Assembly: GCA_029571905.1 (NCBI GenBank)
Contig: JAKPXU010000192.1
Span: 1 to 35,039 of the forward strand
DNA length: 35,039 nt
Direction of reading: 5' to 3'
Source: Acidobacteriota bacterium
GTDB lineage: Bacteria; Acidobacteriota; Aminicenantia; Aminicenantales; Saccharicenantaceae
Below the pieces are notes generated by a model that did not search any database, had not been told where the DNA came from, and saw only the letters and a list, made by a program, of their open reading frames with translations. Position numbers and translations under genes: made by a program. Position 1 is the stretch's first letter. Every line of letters begins with the position of its first letter. Positions 26,567-35,039 of the stretch are shown here, piece after piece.

Positions 26567-27085
26567 TCAAAATTCCCTGTCGTCTTTAAGCACTCTCAGG
26601 CTATTAGCCAGAATATGGTCAAGTCTCTGGCTGATTTTCTTCGGGCAGAGAAGAGAGGAAGCGGCCAGCTCACTGACAATGAGCTCACGGGCCTTTTCCA
26701 GCATCTTTTTTTCTCGAAAGGACAGCGGCTTATCCTGGCTCAGGAAATAAAGTGTTTTGTAAACGATGGCAATATCTTTGAGCTGACCGGATTTCATCAA
26801 ATCAAAATTTTCTTTGTAGCGGTCTTTCCAATCAGCGCTGATGTCCACTTCACAGTCTTTAAAAAATTGGAAGAAGCTGGTGACCTGCTTCTGTGAAATT
26901 GGTTTTCTAAGGCCGATTTCAATTGCTGACTGACTGGGGATAACAACCAGGGTATTGCTTTCAATCAGTCGAATATGTAGAATCCGGCTTGATTGTCCAT
27001 CGAAAGTCTGTTCTGTAATTTTTTCGACTATCCCGATTCCCTGGGCGGGATAAATTATTTTGTCACCGACCTTGAAAGAATTCAT
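26567..27085 (-). CDS. CarD/CdnL family transcriptional regulator
   Basis: MNSFKVGDKIIYPAQGIGIVEKITEQTFDGQSSRILHIRLIESNTLVVIPSQSAIEIGLRKPIS. Track start 27169 is an upstream extension; ATG 27085 matches CarD N-termini. Confidence 0.9.
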   Translation of the reverse strand: MNSFKVGDKIIYPAQGIGIVEKITEQTFDGQSSRILHIRLIESNTLVVIPSQSAIEIGLRKPISQKQVTSFFQFFKDCEVDISADWKDRYKENFDLMKSGQLKDIAIVYKTLYFLSQDKPLSFREKKMLEKARELIVSELAASSLLCPKKISQRLDHILANSLRVLKDDREF

Positions 27086-27092
27086 TAGATGT

Positions 27093-27121
27093 ATTATAAA
27101 ATACTGCCGATTTTTAGTCAA
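27093..27121 (-). promoter_or_regulatory. predicted promoter of carD, abutting the start codon
   Basis: Minus strand TTGACT (27121-27116), 17 bp spacer, TATAAT (27098-27093), then 7 nt to ATG at 27085. Confidence 0.6.
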
Positions 27122-27135
27122 ACGTTCCCGTCCAC

Positions 27136-27165
27136 TTGACAGAACTGCTTGTCTTCGTTTAAGAT
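27136..27165 (+). promoter_or_regulatory. predicted promoter of rpmH operon
   Basis: TTGACA (27136-27141), 18 bp spacer, TAAGAT (27160-27165). Confidence 0.6.
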
Positions 27166-27203
27166 ACAAACTTAAATCAAAATAGAAGAAGTGAGTTCCG
27201 ACA

Positions 27204-27338
27204 ATGAAGAGAACATTTCAGCCGAATAATCGCCGGAGAAAGAAAAATCATGGATTCCTGGTCCGGATGAGTAGCCTGGGCGGTCAGAAAGTTATCAAAA
27301 ACAGGCGGGCCAAAGGTAGGAAAAGACTTTCTGCTTAA
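27204..27338 (+). CDS. rpmH: 50S ribosomal protein L34
   Basis: [44 protein letters not shown]; 44 aa, below the ORF-track cutoff. Confidence 0.97.
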   Translation: MKRTFQPNNRRRKKNHGFLVRMSSLGGQKVIKNRRAKGRKRLSA

Positions 27339-27679
27339 TGGATGAGCGTCTTAGACCGATCGAGAGAATAAGAAATAAGAAAGATTTTAGCGAGATATAT
27401 AAAAAGGGCCGGCGGCTTAAAGGCAGATATTTTGTCCTCGTCTTTGTGCCGAACGAATTGAATTATTCGCGGCTGGGAGTGGTAGTCAGTAAAAAGGTTG
27501 GGCAGGCAACAGTCAGGAACAGGGTAAAGAGAAGATTTAGAGAGCTTTTTCGGAGAAACAAGTCTCTCCTCCCAGGGAATTTTGATCTGGTCTTTATTGC
27601 CAGGCCAGAAATTATCCAGCTGGACTGGCCGAGGATGAGGGAAGAATACGAAGCTTTGATCAGGCGGCTGGGTCCTTAG
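27338..27679 (+). CDS. rnpA: ribonuclease P protein component
   Basis: [30 protein letters not shown]...[34 protein letters not shown] overlap with rpmH. Confidence 0.95.
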   Translation: MDERLRPIERIRNKKDFSEIYKKGRRLKGRYFVLVFVPNELNYSRLGVVVSKKVGQATVRNRVKRRFRELFRRNKSLLPGNFDLVFIARPEIIQLDWPRMREEYEALIRRLGP

Positions 27680-27701
27680 AATCGAAAAAACGGAGAAAAT
27701 A

Positions 27702-27911
27702 TTGAGATATATTGCCCTCGGGCTTATTCGACTTTACCAGTTACTGGTTTCGCCTCTTCTCGGGCATCACTGCCGCTATTATCCAACCTGCTCGGATTAT
27801 ACCTATCAAGCTATAAATAAGTATGGTTTTATAAAGGGTAGCTGGCTCGGGGGTAAGAGAATCCTCAGGTGCCATCCCTGGCATGAGGGAGGCATTGACC
27901 CCGTGCCTTGA
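27702..27911 (+). CDS. yidD: membrane protein insertion efficiency factor YidD
   Basis: TTG start with upstream [66 protein letters not shown]. Confidence 0.96.
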   Translation: MRYIALGLIRLYQLLVSPLLGHHCRYYPTCSDYTYQAINKYGFIKGSWLGGKRILRCHPWHEGGIDPVP

Positions 27912-27921
27912 TGAGGAAAAC

Positions 27922-29661
27922 ATGGAAAAACGCTTAATTCTGGCTATTGTTCTTTCGTTTTTGATCCTCTTCCTTTTCCAGCTGATTTTCGTTAAACCTC
28001 AGCCTCAGTCAGTCTCTCCCGCGCCGACTGAAATGGGAGCTGAAACTGAGGCTGTTCCAACCGAACCAGCCAGCGAAGAGATCAATAAGATCAAACAGAC
28101 CGAGAAATCAGCCTCTGGCCAGCCACGGGTCGAAAGTGGCGAGGTTATAACTTCTGAGCGAGAACAGGAGATCACGATCGATACTCCGCTTTACACTGCT
28201 GTCTGGAGCAATAAAGGCGGGGTCCTTAGAAGCTGGAAGTTAAAAAATCACCTGAGGAGAATTCCCAGCAGGGAAAATCCCGAGCGAGAGCCTTTAGACC
28301 TGGTGCCGGCAACGGCTTCAACTACCGGTCTGTATCCGTTTTCCCTGCTGCTTGATGAGGAGGCTATAACTGATCTGGCCAATAATAGCCTTTATCGGGT
28401 CAATGCGGATCAGTTAGAATTATCATTAAATGATCGAGGGCAGCTAATATTTGAGTATTCCGATGGGGACAGGATAAAAATCAAGAAACAGCTGACCTTT
28501 GAAGGGCAGAATTATAATTTTAAGACTGACCTGACGGTTGAGATAGATGGTAGGCCAGTCGAACCTCATATTCTGTGGGGGCCGGGTATTGGTACTCTGT
28601 CTCCCGAGGAATTGAAGGAAAAATTCAGCGCCAACCGGGGAGCGGTTTTTCTGGTCAACCACAAAGCTCAGAGGCTACCGGAGAAGAAAATCAAGCCTTT
28701 GTCCGAGACGGTACGCTACAGCGGACTGGGCTGGGCAGCCTACGAGGAAAATTATTTTGCCGCTATTTTCCTTTTGGACACCATTAAAAGCCAGGCTTAT
28801 GCCTATCGTCTTGATCATGAGGAAATCAAACCAGACGGTCAGAAGGCGGTTGTCCCCCATTTTTATCTGGCTTTTACCCATCCTTCTGAAGCCTACCTCG
28901 GGCCGAAAGAATATGACCGGCTGACGGCTTATGGGCACGAAGTCAAGAAGGTCATTAATTTTGGCTTCTTCGGCTTCATCGCTGAATATCTATTAATCGC
29001 CACCAAATTTATATATAAGTTTTTCCCCAACTGGGGCGTGGCCATCATCATCATGACCTTTTTTATCAAAATCCTGCTTTTCCCGCTTACTTATAGTTCG
29101 ACTAAATCAATGGCTAAGATGCAGGAACTTCAACCGAAAATCAAGGCTCTGCAGGCTAAGTATAAAAAGGCCAAGCAGGATATGGAACAAAGACGCCAGA
29201 TGAATGAAGAGCTGATGAAGCTTTATAAAGAGCACGGAATTAATCCAGCTGGTGGCTGCCTGCCGCTGTTAGTTCAACTGCCTATTTTCTGGGGATTTTT
29301 CCGGATGCTGGTCGTTGCGGTTGAGCTCCGCCATAGTCCCTTTGTTTTCTGGATTAAAGATCTGTCGGTCAAAGATCCGTATTATATAACGCCAATACTC
29401 ATGGGGATTACTCAGTTTATCTCTCAGAAAATGACGCCGTCCACGGCTGATCCAGGTCAGCAGAGAATCATGCTGCTAATGCCGCTTATTTTTACTGTTT
29501 TCTTTATGAATTTTCAGGCCGGGCTGGTTTTGTACTGGCTGACCAGTAACGTCCTGCAAATAGGTCAGCAGGCCATTATGAATAAGATGATGGCCCGCAA
29601 GAGGGAAAAAGATGGAAAAAGAAATAAAAAACAGTCACCAAAACGGTCAGCAAGTCGTTGA
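27922..29661 (+). CDS. yidC: membrane protein insertase YidC
   Basis: MEKRLILAIVLSFLILFLFQLIF..., large periplasmic domain, NWGVAIIIMTFFIKILLFPLTYSSTKSMAKMQELQPKIKALQAKYKK...GGCLPLLVQLPIFWGFFRML. Track start 27883 moved to ATG 27922. Confidence 0.96.
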   Translation: MEKRLILAIVLSFLILFLFQLIFVKPQPQSVSPAPTEMGAETEAVPTEPASEEINKIKQTEKSASGQPRVESGEVITSEREQEITIDTPLYTAVWSNKGGVLRSWKLKNHLRRIPSRENPEREPLDLVPATASTTGLYPFSLLLDEEAITDLANNSLYRVNADQLELSLNDRGQLIFEYSDGDRIKIKKQLTFEGQNYNFKTDLTVEIDGRPVEPHILWGPGIGTLSPEELKEKFSANRGAVFLVNHKAQRLPEKKIKPLSETVRYSGLGWAAYEENYFAAIFLLDTIKSQAYAYRLDHEEIKPDGQKAVVPHFYLAFTHPSEAYLGPKEYDRLTAYGHEVKKVINFGFFGFIAEYLLIATKFIYKFFPNWGVAIIIMTFFIKILLFPLTYSSTKSMAKMQELQPKIKALQAKYKKAKQDMEQRRQMNEELMKLYKEHGINPAGGCLPLLVQLPIFWGFFRMLVVAVELRHSPFVFWIKDLSVKDPYYITPILMGITQFISQKMTPSTADPGQQRIMLLMPLIFTVFFMNFQAGLVLYWLTSNVLQIGQQAIMNKMMARKREKDGKRNKKQSPKRSASR

Positions 29662-30289
29662 AAAAAAAGAATTTACAGGCAGGAGCCTGGAAGATGTGCT
29701 CAGCCTGGCCGAGCATGTTCTTAAGGTTCCTCGAGAAGAGCTGAACTACGAAATAGTCACTGAAAAAACCAGGCTTTTTGGTTTAAAGAATAAAGAGATT
29801 GTCATTCGGGCCTGGCCTCGACAGGTGAATGAGATTCAAATTGTTGATAACTTCCTAAAGCAGTTGCTATCTCTCCTGCCGTTTGATCTCATTTACGAGC
29901 TAAAAAGAAGAGATCAGCTGATTTATGTGGTCTTTGGTGGTGAGGACAAGCACTGGCTCCTTAAGGATGATGGAACCCTGCTGCTGGCCATCCAGCACCT
30001 GCTGAATAAAATTTCTCCTGTTAAGGTTCAGGTTGATTGTGAGTTTTTCCGGCGTCGCAAAGAAAAACAACTCAAAGAATATGCGACTGAAATGGCTCAA
30101 AAAGTTAAAGAAACTGGGAAGGAAGAAATTCTTGACGTGATGAATCCCTATGAACGCAGAATTGTCCATATTGCGGTTAATCAGGTACCTGGTCTGACGA
30201 CGGAAAGCCTGGGAGAGGGCTTCTTGAAAAAGATCAGAATTTTTAAAGTTGAAGATTCTGGCCAGAAAAGGCGGCCTATACAGGATTAA
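29612..30289 (+). CDS. jag: Jag/KhpB-like protein (Jag_N, KH, R3H)
   Basis: Jag_N-like EFTGRSLEDVLSLAEHVLKVPREEL...TRLFGLKNKEIVIRA; R3H MNPYERRIVHIAVNQVPGLTTESLGEGFLKKIRI; follows yidC. Confidence 0.88.
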   Translation: MEKEIKNSHQNGQQVVEKKEFTGRSLEDVLSLAEHVLKVPREELNYEIVTEKTRLFGLKNKEIVIRAWPRQVNEIQIVDNFLKQLLSLLPFDLIYELKRRDQLIYVVFGGEDKHWLLKDDGTLLLAIQHLLNKISPVKVQVDCEFFRRRKEKQLKEYATEMAQKVKETGKEEILDVMNPYERRIVHIAVNQVPGLTTESLGEGFLKKIRIFKVEDSGQKRRPIQD

Positions 30290-30308
30290 CAGGGCTGGGA
30301 ACTGGCTA

Positions 30309-30337
30309 TTTACTATCTCACTGCCTGCGGATAGAAT
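30309..30337 (+). promoter_or_regulatory. predicted promoter of mnmE, abutting the start codon
   Basis: TTTACT (30309-30314), 17 bp spacer, TAGAAT (30332-30337), then 6 nt (TAAGAC) to ATG at 30344. Confidence 0.45.
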
Positions 30338-30343
30338 TAAGAC

Positions 30344-31720
30344 ATGAATGAAAGCCTGGATGATACTATCATTGCTATTTCTACCCCTCAAGGCCAGGGA
30401 GGTCTGGGGCTGATTAGAATCAGCGGGCAGGAGGCTCTGGCCGTGGCTCATAGAATTTTCCAGCCTAAAAAATTAAATCCAGCTGAACAACCGGGTCTGA
30501 TGTGCTTTGGCTACCTGGTTGACAGAGAAAAAGACGAACAACTGGACTGTGGCTATGCCTGTTATTTCCAGCCTCAGGTTTCCTATACCCGGGAAGAAGT
30601 GGTGGAAATCAGCCTTCACGGCTCACCGGTAATACTGAATGAAGCCCTCAGGCTGGCGATTAAGGGAGGAGCCCGCCTGGCCCGCCCCGGAGAATTTACT
30701 CTCAGGGCTTATCTCCATGGGCGACTGGATATTGTCCAGGCTGAAGCTATCAATGACCTGATTAGAGCTATTTCCCTCCAGCAGGCAAAAATTTCCTTTC
30801 ATCAGGCAGAGGGCAGTCTGTCCAGAAAGATCCAGGCAGTTAGACAACAAATTGTGAAGCTTTTGGTCAATATAGAAGCCAGTCTGGAATTTCCGGAAGA
30901 AGAACTTGGGCTCACCCAGAAGGAAATAGAAAGCTGCCTGGATAATCTGATAAATAGCCTGGAAAAAATTATTCAGAGTTACGAGCAGGGCCGGGCCAGG
31001 CTGGAAGGTTTGACCATTGCTCTCGTCGGCAGGACCAACGCCGGCAAATCCACTCTTTTTAATGCACTTCTGGAGGAGGAAAGAGCCATTGTCACTTCCT
31101 ACCCGGGGACGACCAGGGACTATATAAGAGAGAATCTTTTCCTTGATGGAATTTTGATGAAGCTGGTTGACACCGCTGGTTTCGGTCAGGCTGACAATGC
31201 AGCTGAAGAGGCTGGTATTAGCCGTTCTGAGGACATTGCTACCCGAGCCGACGGTTTACTTATCGTTCTGGATTCTTCTCGTCCCGAGAGTGATGAGGAT
31301 TTTTATCTTCTGCAGGGATTCCCGGGTAAAAAAAGAATCATTGTCTTTAATAAATCTGATCTTGATCAGGTCATTGATCGGCAGATGATCATTGGAAAAA
31401 ACAAAGAAACTGCCTGGATTGAGGTTTCTGCCCTGACTGGAGAAAATATTGAACCCCTAAAAAAACTAATGCTGGCCACCTTTGGCCCGGGGGAGACCCA
31501 CCAGGAAGAGATTATCCTTCATGAACGGGAGAAGATCTTAATAGATCAGATGGCCAGAAGACTGGAAGAGGCCAGGGCGAAGCTGGAATCTGGCTATGGG
31601 CTGGAAATTATAGCTGAAGAAATAAAGGCAATTTTGCCGGCTATCGGTGAGTTCACCGGCGAGATTAAGTCGTCTGAAGTGATCAACGAAATATTCGGAC
31701 GTTTCTGTCTGGGAAAATAA
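30344..31720 (+). CDS. mnmE: tRNA modification GTPase MnmE
   Basis: [55 protein letters not shown]-terminal FCLGK. Confidence 0.97.
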   Translation: MNESLDDTIIAISTPQGQGGLGLIRISGQEALAVAHRIFQPKKLNPAEQPGLMCFGYLVDREKDEQLDCGYACYFQPQVSYTREEVVEISLHGSPVILNEALRLAIKGGARLARPGEFTLRAYLHGRLDIVQAEAINDLIRAISLQQAKISFHQAEGSLSRKIQAVRQQIVKLLVNIEASLEFPEEELGLTQKEIESCLDNLINSLEKIIQSYEQGRARLEGLTIALVGRTNAGKSTLFNALLEEERAIVTSYPGTTRDYIRENLFLDGILMKLVDTAGFGQADNAAEEAGISRSEDIATRADGLLIVLDSSRPESDEDFYLLQGFPGKKRIIVFNKSDLDQVIDRQMIIGKNKETAWIEVSALTGENIEPLKKLMLATFGPGETHQEEIILHEREKILIDQMARRLEEARAKLESGYGLEIIAEEIKAILPAIGEFTGEIKSSEVINEIFGRFCLGK

Positions 31721-31722
31721 AG

Positions 31723-33600
31723 ATGGATCAGTTTGATGAAGAATTCGACCTGGTGGTGGTGGGAGCAGGTCATGCCGGGTGTGAAGCAGCGGCGGCCGCA
31801 GCCAGGCTGGGAGCTAACACCTGCTTACTGACTATCCATCTTGAGACTATCGCCCAGATGTCCTGTAACCCGGCGATCGGAGGGTTGGCCAAGGGCCAGC
31901 TGGTCAGAGAGATAGATGCCCTGGGGGGGTGGATGGGCCTTCTGGCTGATGAAACCGGGCTTCATTTCAGGTTGCTAAATCGTAGCCGGGGAATCGCTGT
32001 CCAGGGACCCAGAGTTCAGTGTGATAAAGCCTTATATCGGCAGACGATGAAAAGTTGGCTGGAAGAAGTTCCCGGCTTAAGAATCTTCCAGGCTATTGTT
32101 ACTGAGCTCATCATCGAGAATGGGCAAATTAAAGGGCTGGTTACCAGGGATGGAAGCCGAATAAAAGCTGGGGCAGTTGTTCTTGCTCCCGGGACTTTTC
32201 TGCATGGCCTTATACATTTAGGGCTCGATCATTATCCTGCCGGGCGAGCTAATGAGCCCCCGGCCAATGAACTGGCCACTGGCCTGAGAGAGGCCGGTTT
32301 AAGAGTTCTACGGCTTAAAACTGGAACACCAATGAGGCTGTCGGCTGATTCTATTGACTGGACAAAATTTCAGGGTCAGCCCGGTGATGAGCGGCCGGTT
32401 TCTATGTCTTTTAGAACCAGGAAGAAACTTGAAAATAAAATTATTTGCTATATCGGTTATACCAATGAAAAAACGCATGAGGTTATTCGCAACAATTTAG
32501 ACCAATCCCCTCTTTACAGCGGAGAAATAAAGGGTATAGGACCGCGCTATTGCCCTTCGATCGAAGATAAAGTGGTTAAGTTCCCGCATCACGCCCGGCA
32601 CCAATTTTATCTGGAGCCAGAAGGTTTGACCACGTCTGAGGTTTATGTCAATGGCCTGTCTTCGAGCCTGCCTTACCGGGTCCAGAAAGAAATTCTGAAG
32701 ACTATTCCGGGTCTGGAGGAGGCCAGAATCCTAAGGCCAGCTTATGGTATTGAATATGATGCGATTTCGCCTCTTGAATTGAAGGCGACACTTGAAACCA
32801 AAAAGATCAGTGGCCTGTTTTTGGCCGGGCAGATCAACGGGACTTCAGGCTATGAGGAGGCTGCAGCCCAGGGCTTAATGGCCGGAATCAATGCGGTTTT
32901 AAAGCTGCGCGGGCAACCAGCCTTCATACTCGCTCGCCACGAGGCCTATATTGGGGTGCTGATTGATGATTTGATCTCGAACGGCGTTGAAGAGCCCTAT
33001 CGTCTGTTTACCTCAAGAGCTGAGTACCGGCTAAACCTCAGGTTGGATAATGCCGATGCTCGTTTGTTGCCTTATGGTTATCAGCTTGGTCTGATTAAAG
33101 AAGAAGAATATCAGGAATTTCTGAGAAAACAGGCCAGGGTCAGACGAGCTATAGAAATTTTACAAAAAGAAAAAATCGCCATTGAGAATAATGAACCCAT
33201 ATCAGCCGTCAATTATTTAAGGCAGCCTGGAAGTAGCCTGGAAGAAATAATCAGGCAGATAAATTTACCAGTTTCTTTGACTGACGAGGAAAAAAGGCAC
33301 ATTGAGGCTGAAATTAAATATGAAGGCTATATCCAAAAGCAGGAAAGAGAGATTAAAAGGCTGAACAAAATTGATCAGATGAGTTTGCCAGAGACAATTA
33401 ATTATAGAGATATTCCGGGTTTAAGCCTGGAAATTATCGAGAAACTGGATAAGATGAGGCCAGGAACTCTGGGAGAAATAAAAAAAATATCTGGCATTAC
33501 GCCTGCGGCTTTATATAATATCTATTTGTATCTGGCTGTTTTTAAAAAAGGGCAGGCTGGAACCAATGTTCCACGTGGAACAAATGAGGCTTCTGATTAG
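31723..33600 (+). CDS. mnmG: tRNA uridine-5-carboxymethylaminomethyl modification enzyme MnmG
   Basis: [29 protein letters not shown]...[24 protein letters not shown]...[15 protein letters not shown]. Confidence 0.97.
   Translation: MDQFDEEFDLVVVGAGHAGCEAAAAAARLGANTCLLTIHLETIAQMSCNPAIGGLAKGQLVREIDALGGWMGLLADETGLHFRLLNRSRGIAVQGPRVQCDKALYRQTMKSWLEEVPGLRIFQAIVTELIIENGQIKGLVTRDGSRIKAGAVVLAPGTFLHGLIHLGLDHYPAGRANEPPANELATGLREAGLRVLRLKTGTPMRLSADSIDWTKFQGQPGDERPVSMSFRTRKKLENKIICYIGYTNEKTHEVIRNNLDQSPLYSGEIKGIGPRYCPSIEDKVVKFPHHARHQFYLEPEGLTTSEVYVNGLSSSLPYRVQKEILKTIPGLEEARILRPAYGIEYDAISPLELKATLETKKISGLFLAGQINGTSGYEEAAAQGLMAGINAVLKLRGQPAFILARHEAYIGVLIDDLISNGVEEPYRLFTSRAEYRLNLRLDNADARLLPYGYQLGLIKEEEYQEFLRKQARVRRAIEILQKEKIAIENNEPISAVNYLRQPGSSLEEIIRQINLPVSLTDEEKRHIEAEIKYEGYIQKQEREIKRLNKIDQMSLPETINYRDIPGLSLEIIEKLDKMRPGTLGEIKKISGITPAALYNIYLYLAVFKKGQAGTNVPRGTNEASD
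33567..33582. promoter_or_regulatory. parS: parS centromere-like site
   Basis: Perfect 16-bp palindrome TGTTCCACGTGGAACA, a parS-type sequence (TGTTnCACGTGnAACA), 18 bp before parA start. Confidence 0.9.
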
Positions 33601-34356
33601 ATGAATAAGGTCATCGCCATTGCTAATCAAAAAGGAGGAGTGGGGAAAACCACTACTGCTATCAATCTGGGGGCAGCACTGGCGCTTAAAAATTATCGAG
33701 TTCTCTTACTGGATTTTGATCCCCAGGGGATGGCTACGGTAGGCCTCGGTCAGGCCAAAAGGCGCGGCCAGGGTATTTATCAGGTCATCTTGAACGGGCG
33801 TGGTGTCATGGATTGCCTGGTGGATACAGGAGTGTCCGATTTATACCTCTGTGCTTGTTCGCCAGAGCTGAGTGGGGCTGAGGCCGAACTTTTTAACGCC
33901 CCGGATAGGGAAAAAAGACTCAAAATAGCCCTGTCGGAGGTGCGCCAGTTATTCAATTTTATCTTGATAGATTGCCCGCCTTCCCTGGGATTTCTGACCA
34001 TTAATGCTCTGGCGGCGGCAGATTCAATTCTTATTCCGGTACAGGCTGAATTCTTCTGTCTGGAAGGTATCCCGGATTTATTCCATACTCTGGACATAGT
34101 TCGGACTTATTTTAATCCTCAGCTTTATATTGAGGGCATTTTACTAACCATGTTTGATGAAAGGACCAACCTCTCCCGTCAGGTGGCAGAGGAAATAAAA
34201 AATTCCTTAAAAGGGGTTCTTTTAAACACGATAATCCCAAGAAGTGTTAGATTGGCCGAGGCTCCCAGTTTCGGAAAGCCAGTTATACTATATGATCCCA
34301 GGTCGAAGGGAGCTCAGGCCTATCTTAATTTGGCAGAGGAGTTGATCAACAAATGA
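33601..34356 (+). CDS. parA: chromosome partitioning ATPase ParA/Soj
   Basis: [59 protein letters not shown]. Confidence 0.97.
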   Translation: MNKVIAIANQKGGVGKTTTAINLGAALALKNYRVLLLDFDPQGMATVGLGQAKRRGQGIYQVILNGRGVMDCLVDTGVSDLYLCACSPELSGAEAELFNAPDREKRLKIALSEVRQLFNFILIDCPPSLGFLTINALAAADSILIPVQAEFFCLEGIPDLFHTLDIVRTYFNPQLYIEGILLTMFDERTNLSRQVAEEIKNSLKGVLLNTIIPRSVRLAEAPSFGKPVILYDPRSKGAQAYLNLAEELINK

Positions 34357-35039
34357 CAAAAAAAGCACTGGGAAAGGGCCTCGGGGCCTTCATACCCGAG
34401 GAGTTTGGGATTCTCAAAGAGGATCGCTATGCCGAAGTGGAGATAGAAAAAATCAGACCAAATCCACACCAACCGAGGACGCAGTTTGATGAAGCCTCAA
34501 TAGATGAGCTGGCCAGGTCAATTAAAGAGACCGGCATTATCCAGCCTTTACTGGTAGTCCCCGAGGAGGATCACTACAAACTGATTGTCGGGGAAAGAAG
34601 ATGGCGGGCGGCTCAAAAAGTTGGTTTGCGGGCGGTGCCTGTCATTATCAGGAATATGACTGAAGACAAACAGTTGGAAGTCTCTCTTATTGAGAATATC
34701 CATCGCGAAGATTTAAATCCTTTAGAAATTGCTGAAGCTTTTGACAGATTGGTAAATCAGCTCGGACTGACCCAGCAGGAAGTGGCTGAGCGGGTTGGCA
34801 AGGACCGAGCCTCAGTCGCCAACTACATCCGCTTACTCAAATTGCCACCCGAGATCAAGAGGCTAATTCGTGAGGGCAAATTATCAATGGGCCAGGCCAG
34901 AGCCATTCTGTCTCTTGAGGAAGAGTCGCTGCAAAAAAAGGTGGCCTTTCAGGCAGTAGAAAAATCTCTCTCAGTTCGAGAAACTGAAAAGCTTGTTCAA
35001 AAGTTTAAAGAGAAGCCCCCTCGCGCTCAGAAATCGCTG
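34353..35039 (+). CDS. parB: chromosome partitioning protein ParB/Spo0J, truncated at window end
   Basis: [16 protein letters not shown]...[35 protein letters not shown]...[16 protein letters not shown]...[20 protein letters not shown]...; ATGA overlap with parA; open to the edge and absent from the ORF track. Confidence 0.96.
   Translation, partial: MTKKALGKGLGAFIPEEFGILKEDRYAEVEIEKIRPNPHQPRTQFDEASIDELARSIKETGIIQPLLVVPEEDHYKLIVGERRWRAAQKVGLRAVPVIIRNMTEDKQLEVSLIENIHREDLNPLEIAEAFDRLVNQLGLTQQEVAERVGKDRASVANYIRLLKLPPEIKRLIREGKLSMGQARAILSLEEESLQKKVAFQAVEKSLSVRETEKLVQKFKEKPPRAQKSL

Noticed and set aside
26321-26896. 191-aa plus-strand ORF
   Set aside because: Antisense to corC and carD, which are both well supported; composition and lack of recognisable motifs indicate a spurious ORF.
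29900-30451. 183-aa minus-strand ORF
   Set aside because: Antisense to jag and the mnmE start; no family features; spurious.

Overview
The window is a gene-dense bacterial chromosome segment with about 31 supported CDSs. It resembles an Acidobacteriota/Aminicenantes-like genome, but that is only an impression from gene content. From left to right: (1) polA on the minus strand, truncated by the window edge and missing from the ORF track, plus a small conserved hypothetical. (2) A yceD-rpmF-plsX-fabG-acpP-fabF fatty-acid cluster with no fabH or fabD. (3) A minus-strand block: NapH/NapG-like polyferredoxin, DUF362 protein, AMIN/amidase_3, and archaeal-type phosphoglycerate mutase. (4) A tightly coupled plus-strand operon: ECF sigma, zf-HC2 anti-sigma, Spy/CpxP-like LTxxQ protein, MacA, MacB ATPase, MacB permease, TolC. 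(5) A convergent minus-strand heavy-metal RND operon: small His-rich protein, CusC, CusB, CusA. (6) A divergent Sm/Hfq-like protein plus pdxA. (7) carD-corC-smpB on the minus strand. (8) An origin-type cluster rpmH-rnpA-yidD-yidC-jag-mnmE-mnmG-parA-parB without an adjacent dnaA and without rsmG. The observations most worth checking are: a perfect 16-bp parS palindrome inside the 3' end of mnmG; a Jag protein whose KH GxxG loop reads KDDG; an atypical Hfq-like protein coupled to pdxA; four genes whose best promoters sit 6-7 nt from the start codon (predicted leaderless mRNAs); an internal twin-arginine segment in the polyferredoxin; a CnrYXH-like sigma/anti-sigma/sensor triad heading an efflux operon; and a bidirectional terminator containing the cusA stop codon in its loop. 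No CRISPR arrays, tRNA/rRNA genes, transposases or prophage genes were seen. All of this is by eye; no searches were run.
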